A stretch of DNA of 11,781 bases from Saprospiraceae bacterium (GTDB taxonomy: Bacteria; Bacteroidota; Bacteroidia; Chitinophagales; Saprospiraceae): positions 1 through 11,781 of the forward strand of contig JAHDEQ010000136.1 of NCBI GenBank assembly GCA_020628755.1, in the 5' to 3' direction. Within the stretch, counting starts at the first letter, position 1; every line of letters starts with the position of its first letter. Made by a program: the position numbers and the translations under genes. Positions 1 through 7,032 of the stretch are shown here, piece by piece. The notes beneath the pieces were generated by a model that was not told where the DNA came from, did not search any database, and saw nothing but the letters and a program-made list of their open reading frames with translations.

Positions 1-45
1 CACGGGAAAATTACCCTTAGGGTAAATTCGGGAATTTATCCCGTG
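1..45. terminator. Nested inverted repeat, possible terminator of an upstream gene
   Basis: The outer arms CACGGGA (1-7) and TCCCGTG (39-45) are perfect complements. Inside them TTACCC (11-16) and GGGTAA (20-25) form a second perfect 6-bp stem around a 3-base loop. A competing stem, CGGGA (29-33) with TCCCG (39-43), uses the same right arm, so the two folds exclude each other. There is no T-run after it. The other two intergenic hairpins in this window sit at gene ends, so this one may close a gene lying just before base 1; that is inference, because the upstream gene is outside the window. Confidence 0.45.
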
Positions 46-90
46 AACAGTATATAAACTAATAAGCCCTTCGCATTCATTAAATGACCT

Positions 91-195
91 TCAATTTACA
101 TTGTTACAAGACTCTTTGTAAACAATGATTACTTCTCCATGCTTTTTATTTAGCTTTGCAAGCTGAGCAATAAAGTCTATCCATATTTTTGTCAT
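91..195 (-). CDS. Candidate small ORF, 34 residues, unknown function
   Basis: A reverse-strand reading frame runs from ATG at 195 to TGA at 91-93. It would encode a short mixed hydrophobic/basic peptide beginning MTKIWIDFIAQLAK and ending in CNNVN. The frame is closed upstream by an in-frame TAA. A sequence matching the Bacteroidota -7 box (TAATTTTG, reverse strand, 209-216) lies about 13 bases before the ATG, giving a very short leader, but I see no -33 element. I recognise no family. Frames of this length arise often by chance in AT-rich DNA, and this one also overlaps the probable leader of the gene at 226. It could instead be a gene remnant. Confidence 0.2.
   Translation of the reverse strand: MTKIWIDFIAQLAKLNKKHGEVIIVYKESCNNVN
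101..125. repeat. Small inverted repeat upstream of the propeller gene
   Basis: TTACAA (104-109) and TTGTAA (116-121) pair perfectly around a 6-base loop. With one bulged A at 122 the stem extends by TTG/CAA to nine pairs. It lies about 100 bases before the start codon at 226 and inside the candidate reverse small ORF. It could be an operator or a chance palindrome in AT-rich DNA. Confidence 0.35.
151..158 (+). promoter_or_regulatory. Candidate -7 box for the gene at 226
   Basis: TAGCTTTG matches the Bacteroidota housekeeping -7 consensus TAnnTTTG exactly and would give a leader of about 60 bases. No convincing TTG/TTTG element lies 19-21 bases upstream. A closer imperfect match, TACTTCTG at 215-222, is too near the ATG to serve. 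Confidence 0.3.
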
Positions 196-225
196 CCTAC
201 TTATAAACCAAAATTACTTCTGTTC

Positions 226-3200
226 ATGAAATACTATATTCCTATTTTATTATTTGTATTTATCGCTCTTTCCTTTTCGCTACATGCCCAAAAATGGATA
301 GACCAAATGGATGCAGGCGTTGACTTTCGTACCATTCAAGAAGATTTTTACAAAGATTGGCAAGGCCGAGAATACAAACGTGGCAAAGGCTACAAACAAT
401 TCAAACGCTGGGAGTATTTTATGGAACCTCGCCTTTATCCCAAATTAAAAGAACTCAATCGGACTGCTCTTTGGGAGGAAATGGCAACTATTTACCGAAC
501 CAAAGGCAATAATTCCCTTCAGAAAAGCAACCTCAACTGGACTCCCATTGGCCCTAGCCAATGGCAAGACGGTTCGGGCTGGAATCCTGGCAATGGACGT
601 GTGAATGTCGTTTATGAAGACCCCAACAACTCCAATACGATATATATTGGAGTGCCTTCGGGCGGTTGCTGGCGTTCGCTTGATGCAGGGAGTACTTGGA
701 CAAACTTGACCGACAACTCTCCTGTCTTAGGGGTTTCTGGAATTGCCATTGAAAATGGCAATTCCAATGTCATTTATATCGCAACGGGCGATGGCGATGG
801 TTTTGATACTTATAGTATTGGTGTCTTAAAATCAATTGATGGTGGTGCAACTTGGAATACGACTGGCCTAAGTTGGGGAACAGGCGCAGGTGTCGTAACT
901 CGTCGCCTTATTATGGATCCCAATGACAATAATATCCTTTTTGCAGCCACCAATACAGGATTGTTCAAAACAACAGATGGGGGTGCTAATTGGACCAATG
1001 TCCAAAGTGGGTCTATTCAAGATGTCGAGCTTCATCCAAGCGACCCCAATATTGTTTATGCTTGTAGCGATAGATTTTATCAATCTACCGATGGAGGCAA
1101 TACTTTCACTGAAATAAATGCTGGTCTTCCAGCTCCTGCCGACATCAATCGCTATAAAATGGCGGTCTCGCCCGACGAAGCCGACTATGTTTATTTGGTT
1201 GCTGGTAATAGTGGCGGTAGCGACTTCAATGGTTTATATCGTTCGACCAATGCAGGTAATAGTTTTTCCTTGATATTGGATTCGCCTAATATTTTTGGCT
1301 ATGAAACCGATGGGAGTGGTACAGACGGACAAAGTTGGTATGATCTAGCTCTTGCCGTTAATCCCAATGATGGAAATGATGTAGTAATTGGTGGCATCAA
1401 TGTTTGGCGATACTTAGATTTTTATAATAATGACGGCATACTCGATTCGCTCGAAATTATGTCGCAATGGACTTCGGGCAACTCTATTGGTTACGTGCAT
1501 GCCGACATACACGATTTGGCTTATTTTGGCAATAATTTGTATTGTGGAAGCGATGGTCTCATTACCAAAAGTACAGATAATGGCGAAAATTGGACTGACC
1601 TCACACAAGGTATTGCTATCATGCAATTTTATGAAATTGCTATAAGTAGTTCAAGTCCCAATTTGGTTATTGGAGGTTCACAAGACAATGGTACAAATGT
1701 CTATTTTGGTAACGATACTTGGGTACACGGTATTGGTGCCGATGGTATGAATTGTCAAATCAATTCTTTTGACGATAATATCTTATATGGAGCTATTCAA
1801 AATGGTGGCATTTATAAATCTACCAATGGTGGCAATAGTTTTTCCTTTCTTATTGGTAGCGATAATTTTTCGGAAAGTGGCGCATGGGTAACGCCCTACG
1901 AGCTTGATCCCATTGACCCCAATACCATTTATGTGGGTTATAACAACATCCACAAGTCAACCGACAATGGAACTTCTTGGACAAGTCTTACACCTTTTGC
2001 TGGTACAAATAGCACCATGCGTGTACTAAAAATTGCGCCTTCTGACAATAATTATATCTATGCAATACAGAATAATAATACCTTTTACAAAAGTAGTGAC
2101 GCAGGCACTACTTGGACGAATATAGGCAGCGGACTCCCCAATTTGTCTTATACCGATATTGCTATAGACCCTAGCAATCCGCAACGTTTATGGGTTTCCC
2201 TTTCAGGTTATAATTCCAATGAAAAAGTTTATTATTCAGGCAATGGTGGCAATACTTGGAGCAATTATTCGGCTGGTTTGCCCAATATTCCTGCCAATAC
2301 AATTGAGTATTTCCCTGGTAGCGCAGACGGACTTTTTATTGGTATGGATATAGGTGTTTATTATATTGATAATTCTTTGGCTGATTGGCAAACCTGCTTC
2401 AATGGCCTACCGCAAGTAGTGGTCAATGATATTGAAATTGGTTGTAACTATAGCAAAATACGAGTAGGCACTTATGGGCGTGGTGCTTGGGAAGCCGACT
2501 TGATGTGTCCCAGTATCACCCAAGCCAATTTGGTTTGCAATGGTCTTGGCGATTTGGATATTACGGATGATATTGTAAACATTAGCAACCTAGAAATTTC
2601 AAATGTTGGTACAGTCAATGCTGGCTCGTTTGATGTTGGATTCTACCTGTCCACCGATGAGACCTTTACGACGGCTGACTATTTGCTAGGCATCAATACG
2701 GTAAGCACACTCAACGCTGGTGCGAATATTAATCTCAACTTTACAGCAGATATATTGGCTCTTCATCCAAGCCTTGCTGAAGGTACATACTACATCGGAT
2801 ATATTGTTGACCAAAACAACACCGTTGATGAAGTGATAGAAATAGACAATGATGACTGCTCGTGGTCGAATCCTCCTTATGTGCTATGCTATGGAGATAA
2901 CTATATCAATATCAGCATCTTACTCGATGATTATCCGAGTGAAACCACTTGGGAAATTCTTGATACCGATGGCAACGCTGTAGCTTCTGGTGGAAGCTAT
3001 AATGGTCAATCGGGTTTGGTTACTGAAACGATATGTTTGCCTAATGAATGTTTTGACTTTACTATATTTGATTCTTATGGTGATGGAATTTGTTGTGGCC
3101 TTGGCGCAGGGAACTACTCTATTACCGATGCTATTGGTAATAGTATTGTCAATGGTGGAGAATTTGGAGCATCCGAAACGACCAGTTTTTGCCTTGATAA

Positions 3201-3741
3201 CTGCCTCAACGAACAAAGTATAACGGGTACAGTAGCGTCTGATACTTATCAAGTATCGGATTTTATTACCTCTGATGGTCTTGTGCCTTCGCCCAATGTA
3301 GTCGTCTATCAAGCAGGCAATTATATAGACTTGACCAGCAATTTTGAAGTGGAGTTTGGTGCAGAATTTACAGCCGAAATTTTAGGTTGTTCGAGCAGTA
3401 TCATACTAGCTCCAAACCAATTGGCAAGTAAGTATTTGCCCTTTGAAGATCGTGATTTATTTCAACTCAAAAAATCTACCCAAGCCGAATTTGATATTGC
3501 TATTTTTAATAAAGAAAAAAGAAATGCCGTCGTAGAAATGAACCTCATTGATGCCTCCGATGTCGTCATCAATTTGTATAATTTGAATCGTAAAAACATC
3601 GGTACAATTGACCTCAAAGGCATTCCTGCCAAAGGAGTATATAGCCTCAAACTTGATACCTCTACCCTAGCTTCGGGTGTGTATTTTGTACAGGTCAATT
3701 CAGGCAAAACGGTCAAGTCACAACGGCTTATCATTGAGTAA
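226..3741 (+). CDS. Secreted sortilin/VPS10-like Asp-box propeller protein with T9SS tail
   Basis: The 1171-residue protein starts with a signal peptide (about 1-21, ending LHA before Q22). From about residue 115 to 760 it forms a beta-propeller-like region with ten Asp-box (BNR) motifs of the S-x-D-x-G-x-T-W type, beginning near residues 151, 203, 249, 287, 340, 449, 532, 578, 623 and 671. It closes with VGTYGRGAWE, as in sortilin and GH74-like propellers. Next come a CARDB-like domain (about 762-880), a domain with DSYGDGICC (949-957), and a 3-coathanger-like segment (about 1003-1055). The end (about 1085-1171) resembles a type A T9SS sorting domain (ASGVYFVQV, SQRLIIE). The protein is probably exported by the Sec route, passed through the T9SS and either released or anchored at the surface, perhaps as an adhesin or glycan-binding protein. 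I see no evidence for glycosidase catalysis. The start is fixed by the signal peptide. Confidence 0.9.
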   Translation: MKYYIPILLFVFIALSFSLHAQKWIDQMDAGVDFRTIQEDFYKDWQGREYKRGKGYKQFKRWEYFMEPRLYPKLKELNRTALWEEMATIYRTKGNNSLQKSNLNWTPIGPSQWQDGSGWNPGNGRVNVVYEDPNNSNTIYIGVPSGGCWRSLDAGSTWTNLTDNSPVLGVSGIAIENGNSNVIYIATGDGDGFDTYSIGVLKSIDGGATWNTTGLSWGTGAGVVTRRLIMDPNDNNILFAATNTGLFKTTDGGANWTNVQSGSIQDVELHPSDPNIVYACSDRFYQSTDGGNTFTEINAGLPAPADINRYKMAVSPDEADYVYLVAGNSGGSDFNGLYRSTNAGNSFSLILDSPNIFGYETDGSGTDGQSWYDLALAVNPNDGNDVVIGGINVWRYLDFYNNDGILDSLEIMSQWTSGNSIGYVHADIHDLAYFGNNLYCGSDGLITKSTDNGENWTDLTQGIAIMQFYEIAISSSSPNLVIGGSQDNGTNVYFGNDTWVHGIGADGMNCQINSFDDNILYGAIQNGGIYKSTNGGNSFSFLIGSDNFSESGAWVTPYELDPIDPNTIYVGYNNIHKSTDNGTSWTSLTPFAGTNSTMRVLKIAPSDNNYIYAIQNNNTFYKSSDAGTTWTNIGSGLPNLSYTDIAIDPSNPQRLWVSLSGYNSNEKVYYSGNGGNTWSNYSAGLPNIPANTIEYFPGSADGLFIGMDIGVYYIDNSLADWQTCFNGLPQVVVNDIEIGCNYSKIRVGTYGRGAWEADLMCPSITQANLVCNGLGDLDITDDIVNISNLEISNVGTVNAGSFDVGFYLSTDETFTTADYLLGINTVSTLNAGANINLNFTADILALHPSLAEGTYYIGYIVDQNNTVDEVIEIDNDDCSWSNPPYVLCYGDNYINISILLDDYPSETTWEILDTDGNAVASGGSYNGQSGLVTETICLPNECFDFTIFDSYGDGICCGLGAGNYSITDAIGNSIVNGGEFGASETTSFCLDNCLNEQSITGTVASDTYQVSDFITSDGLVPSPNVVVYQAGNYIDLTSNFEVEFGAEFTAEILGCSSSIILAPNQLASKYLPFEDRDLFQLKKSTQAEFDIAIFNKEKRNAVVEMNLIDASDVVINLYNLNRKNIGTIDLKGIPAKGVYSLKLDTSTLASGVYFVQVNSGKTVKSQRLIIE

Positions 3742-3768
3742 ATTATAGCCTTCTTTGACAAATTATAA

Positions 3769-3821
3769 TGACGCAAAATTCAGTTTACAGTTGAACTTAT
3801 CGCAAACTGAATTTTGCGTCA
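3769..3821. terminator. Bidirectional terminator-like inverted repeat, 18-bp perfect stem
   Basis: The arms 3769-3786 and 3804-3821 are perfect 18-base reverse complements with a 17-base loop. The element sits between the convergent genes ending at 3741 (+) and 3822 (-), and its right arm ends at the base next to the reverse gene's TAG. The A/T-rich middle of each arm (AAAATT/AATTTT) gives short U-tracts in either direction. It probably terminates both transcripts. Confidence 0.7.
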
Positions 3822-5216
3822 CTACGTACACTGCTCCAAGAGCCAAGTTCGACTGGCCAATAAGTTGGTCGCTTTTATCTCGTCTTTTAAGGTTTGCAAT
3901 TGCTCTTTTTTGAGCAATTGCCCTAAAAAGTAAAGGAAATTTTCGTAGGTCTGCTGTACTTTTTCCGAAATCAATTGATTGCGTTTGAGGTAGATTTTAA
4001 AGGATGCAATCAAAGAAAGTAGTGATTCATTTTCATTGGTTTCGTAATATATTTTGGCCAACATTTCTCGGATGCCTAAGCTATAAGAAAAATCCGAAAA
4101 ATCTACTTCATTCAGGTGCTGTTGTGCCTTCCTATAATCTCTGCGACGGTAATTCAAATCGGCCAAACTAAAATGGTAGGCATCTTTCTGAAAATGTCCT
4201 TCTAGTTCTTTGTGATAGGTTTTGATAAAGGTTTCTGTCCAGTCCAAACGCAACATATTGAGTCCCAAACGCACGACATTTTTAAAAGTCCAAGGCGACA
4301 AATACGCATTTTCAAAAAGTAACTTTTTGTCAATTGCAAAAAGATAAAGTTCGAGTAGTTCTTGTTCAAAACGACTATTTCCCTTGCGAATTTGGCGCAT
4401 ACAAAAATTGATAATCGCCAAATGCGCTTGCTTCATTTCTGATTGGGTAAACAAATCAAAATAGTCCTTTAGCAAGTCCTTTAATTGCTCAAAATTATCG
4501 TTCACTTCTATATTTTTTAACAAAAAATAGATGCGAGTATAAATCGCAATTGAAGGCTTGTTTTGATATTCTGGAGCTTGTATTTGTGGTATGATACTAT
4601 CCACCAATTTTAGGTCATAATCATGTGCCAAGACTTGTTGCCATTCTAGCATTTCGCAGGTATGTTCTAACTTTTTAGAGACATAAAAAAGGTCTAAATA
4701 ATCTGCTACTTCTTGTAAACGTTGATTAAACACTCGCAATTTTTTTTGTTCAAAATGCCGTTCTGCAATGTCTGCCAATAAATATTGTTGGTAGTAAAAA
4801 TCGGTATTTCGAGTTGTTTGGGCTTGCAAATTTTGCTCTGCTTTGCGGTAAATTGCTTGGTAGTGCTTGTCCAAATTTCGATTCAAATAGCCTTTTAAAA
4901 CATGACAATATTGTTGATTTTTTTCTTGTTGATATTCTTGTAAACCAATGTACTGCTCGGCTAATTTGAGCGTATCACTCATCAAATATTTTATCTTTTT
5001 ATCGGAGTACTTTTGGTTTGGATAAAGTTGTTGATAAACAACTTGTGGGTCTGTTTTGCGAACCAAAAATTTTGGCGCAAGCCTTTTCAAATAATCATAA
5101 AACCGCCTTATTTCCTCATTTTTATTATAAAAAGGTGAATGTACAAATTCTTGAAATTCACGCAATTCTTTGGCCGAAAAGGTCTTTAATAACTGTATAA
5201 TCTTGCTTTGCTCCAT
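3822..5216 (-). CDS. Conserved-type helical protein of unknown function (464 aa)
   Basis: This gene encodes a 464-residue protein with no signal peptide or membrane segment, so it is probably cytoplasmic. The N-terminus (MEQSKIIQLLKTFSAKELRE, then FQEFVHSPFYNKNE to residue 34) resembles the opening of a group of uncharacterised Bacteroidota proteins I know only as hypothetical. The rest is rich in Q, K, L, E and Y with helical periodicity. Around residues 345-440 (for example YRRRDYRKAQQHL) it looks like TPR-type helical hairpins, which suggests a protein-binding scaffold; that is inference. The start at 5216 is preferred over an in-frame ATG at 5345: AAGGAG lies six bases upstream, and the 43-residue extension is Phe/Cys-rich and unlike the rest. 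The gene diverges from the T9SS pair at 5425 and converges on the propeller gene. Confidence 0.85.
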   Translation of the reverse strand: MEQSKIIQLLKTFSAKELREFQEFVHSPFYNKNEEIRRFYDYLKRLAPKFLVRKTDPQVVYQQLYPNQKYSDKKIKYLMSDTLKLAEQYIGLQEYQQEKNQQYCHVLKGYLNRNLDKHYQAIYRKAEQNLQAQTTRNTDFYYQQYLLADIAERHFEQKKLRVFNQRLQEVADYLDLFYVSKKLEHTCEMLEWQQVLAHDYDLKLVDSIIPQIQAPEYQNKPSIAIYTRIYFLLKNIEVNDNFEQLKDLLKDYFDLFTQSEMKQAHLAIINFCMRQIRKGNSRFEQELLELYLFAIDKKLLFENAYLSPWTFKNVVRLGLNMLRLDWTETFIKTYHKELEGHFQKDAYHFSLADLNYRRRDYRKAQQHLNEVDFSDFSYSLGIREMLAKIYYETNENESLLSLIASFKIYLKRNQLISEKVQQTYENFLYFLGQLLKKEQLQTLKDEIKATNLLASRTWLLEQCT

Positions 5217-5222
5217 ATTTTT

Positions 5223-5228
5223 CTCCTT
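5223..5228 (-). promoter_or_regulatory. Shine-Dalgarno site deciding the start at 5216
   Basis: The reverse strand reads AAGGAG, then six bases, then ATG. This is a near-canonical ribosome binding site. Bacteroidota genes often lack one, and none of the other genes here shows one as clear. It supports 5216 as the true start. Confidence 0.6.
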
Positions 5229-5330
5229 CTTTTTGACAAATTTTGGGCAAAACCAACCCAAAACACTTCTACAAAATACAATATTTTCCGATAAAAAAAA
5301 CCATAAAACCCTGTTTATCAAAAAATTAGA

Positions 5331-5338
5331 CAAAATTA
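5331..5338 (-). promoter_or_regulatory. Candidate -7 box for the reverse gene at 5216
   Basis: The reverse strand reads TAATTTTG, an exact match to TAnnTTTG. It would give a leader of about 105-110 bases. No clear -33 element was found, so this rests on one short motif. Confidence 0.3.
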
Positions 5339-5375
5339 CAATCAAAAATATTTCGATTAAATCACGAAAATGTAA

Positions 5376-5406
5376 TTGCCTTGCCCATTTTTTTATCCTA
5401 CTTTTG
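5376..5406 (+). promoter_or_regulatory. Probable promoter of the T9SS pair at 5425
   Basis: TACTTTTG (5399-5406) matches the Bacteroidota -7 consensus exactly. TTG at 5376-5378 lies 20 bases upstream, the expected distance for the -33 element. The start of transcription would fall near 5411-5414, leaving a leader of roughly 12 bases before the ATG at 5425. This is the best-supported promoter in the window. Confidence 0.5.
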
Positions 5407-5424
5407 AATAGAAATCAAAATTAA

Positions 5425-7026
5425 ATGCAATTATTCCGTACAATATCGCTTCTTTGCTTTCTACTATTGACCTGCTCAATCGTAAATGCCCAAAACGCTA
5501 CTCTATTCCCTGGCGATGCCAATAATAATGGTATTGCCAACAATGTTGACCTTTTGTATATCGGTTCGGCTTTTGGAGCAATGGGTTTTGCACGTACCAA
5601 TTATGAGATCAATATTTCGGCGAGTGTGAGTGGCGGTACACCGCCCTACTCTTACCAATGGACTAACTCCGACGGTAGTAGCTCTCAAAACCTCAGCCCA
5701 TTTTTTGTACTCGAAGATCCTGGTGCATATATTAGTTGTGTTACCATAACGGATGTACAAGGATTAACGACAGAATTGTGCCAAGACTATGTTGTGGGTA
5801 ACGCCAGTCAAGATTGCAACTTACAAATCATTACGACCATTGATAGTTTCAATATTGTACAAGCGCAATTGGCCAATACCAACGGAATAGCAGATGTCTT
5901 TTGGGACTTGGGTGGAATGAATATCAACGACGAAACCGCCGTTTTTTCCAATTTGGCAGAAGGCAATTATTCACTTTGTGTCAATACCGTTGATTTGTTG
6001 GGAGGAGTTTGTAACCAATGTGTCAATATCGTATTGGGTACTCCTGATACGGGTCTGAGTTGTGCTCTCAATATAGAACAACTTGCGCCTATTTTTCCTT
6101 CGGTCATCTGGGGCGAACAAAATTTACCCTTAGAATGGAATGGATTTTTTAGTCCAGAACTAAATTATGCTTATGCCGACTGCGATGGCGATGGTCTGAT
6201 AAATGAAGCGGATTTGAATGTTCTCGAATTCAATTATGATTTTACGCATTTTCCGATTTTAGTAGATAGTTTTGAACAAGGAAATGCTAATTTCGACCCT
6301 ATTTTTGCACTGCAAAACAACCCAGACACTAGCATTATTCAAGCAGGCGCAAGCGTCGAATTGCCCATTATTTTAGGTAGTCCAAACTTACCTTTGGATG
6401 ATTTTTATGGCTCTGCCTTTTCGATTGATTACGATACTGCTTTTATAAAAGAAGGAAGTGTAAACATCCAGTTTTTTCAAAATGCTTGGATAAATAATGA
6501 TAATGGAGGATTGATTTCAATACAACGAGACAAGTACAATGATGGTACTATTGAAGCGGCGATTAGCCGCATCAATCAACTTCCAATTGATGGCTACGGC
6601 GAAATCGGAAAAGTCTCTTTTATTATAGAAGATGATCTGGTCAACTCGCTTCAAATGGGCAATGTCCTTCAATTAGAAATGCAAAAAACAAGAGTAGTAG
6701 ATGCCTTTTTAAATGAACAAATAGTAGCCAATGGCCGAGCAACTTTCGTTATAGATACACTGAGCAATATCAAGCCCATTATTGTAGAAAACATAAGGAT
6801 TTATCCCAATCCAACTGTATCCCTTTTGTTGATTGAAACACAAAATTTACCGATAAACGACATCAAAATCTTTGATGTCGCTGGACAACTATACACAAGC
6901 AATTACACGCAAAAAAATGATTACATCGAACTCACATTGGATGCTATTCCATCAGGAATTTACTTTGTAAAAATAAGAACCGATAAACAAATTATTACTA
7001 AAAAAATAATCATTCAAAAATCATAA
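5425..7026 (+). CDS. Secreted T9SS protein with split dockerin-like repeats and cohesin-like domain
   Basis: The 533-residue protein starts with a signal peptide (about 1-22, ending VNA before Q23). A dockerin-like calcium loop follows at about 29-42 (GDANNNGIANNVDLL). Two PKD/SprB-like domains occupy about 64-128 (GGTPPYSYQW) and 132-208. A second dockerin-like loop sits at 252-263 (DCDGDGLINEAD). A cohesin-like beta domain covers about 290-440 (FYGSAFSIDYDTAF, GYGEIGKVSF). The end is a type A T9SS sorting domain (about 455-533) with the YPNP motif at 460-463 and GIYFVKI near the terminus. It is probably exported and attached to the surface, perhaps in adhesion or matrix assembly. Dockerin- and cohesin-like modules in one chain suggest intramolecular or homotypic contacts rather than a cellulosome, since no carbohydrate-active domain is visible. 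The gene lies six bases before the next one, so the two are probably co-transcribed. Confidence 0.88.
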   Translation: MQLFRTISLLCFLLLTCSIVNAQNATLFPGDANNNGIANNVDLLYIGSAFGAMGFARTNYEINISASVSGGTPPYSYQWTNSDGSSSQNLSPFFVLEDPGAYISCVTITDVQGLTTELCQDYVVGNASQDCNLQIITTIDSFNIVQAQLANTNGIADVFWDLGGMNINDETAVFSNLAEGNYSLCVNTVDLLGGVCNQCVNIVLGTPDTGLSCALNIEQLAPIFPSVIWGEQNLPLEWNGFFSPELNYAYADCDGDGLINEADLNVLEFNYDFTHFPILVDSFEQGNANFDPIFALQNNPDTSIIQAGASVELPIILGSPNLPLDDFYGSAFSIDYDTAFIKEGSVNIQFFQNAWINNDNGGLISIQRDKYNDGTIEAAISRINQLPIDGYGEIGKVSFIIEDDLVNSLQMGNVLQLEMQKTRVVDAFLNEQIVANGRATFVIDTLSNIKPIIVENIRIYPNPTVSLLLIETQNLPINDIKIFDVAGQLYTSNYTQKNDYIELTLDAIPSGIYFVKIRTDKQIITKKIIIQKS

Positions 7027-7032
7027 AAAAGT

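Noticed and set aside
540..2510. Propeller protein as an active GH74-type xyloglucanase or sialidase
   Set aside because: Asp-box repeats are structural and shared by many propellers. I could not identify family-specific catalytic residues, so only a sortilin/VPS10-like fold is claimed.
2920..3312. Reverse-strand open frame of 130 codons
   Set aside because: It lies wholly inside the propeller gene, whose frame encodes recognisable domains across this stretch. The reverse product has no signal or motif and is rich in residues expected from an antisense shadow.
5217..5345. N-terminal extension of the 464-aa protein to an upstream ATG
   Set aside because: The added 43 residues are Phe/Cys/Val-rich, unlike the rest, and the inner ATG has a well-placed AAGGAG. 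The extension also crosses the probable promoter region.
5170..5424. Forward open frame of 84 codons in the divergent gap
   Set aside because: It overlaps the N-terminal coding region and leader of the reverse 464-aa gene, has low-complexity Lys/Asn/Phe composition, and ends exactly where the next gene begins. The probable promoter lies inside it.
5425..7026. Cellulosome component
   Set aside because: Dockerin- and cohesin-like modules are present, but no carbohydrate-active domain or scaffoldin-type repeat is visible, and the protein carries a T9SS tail.
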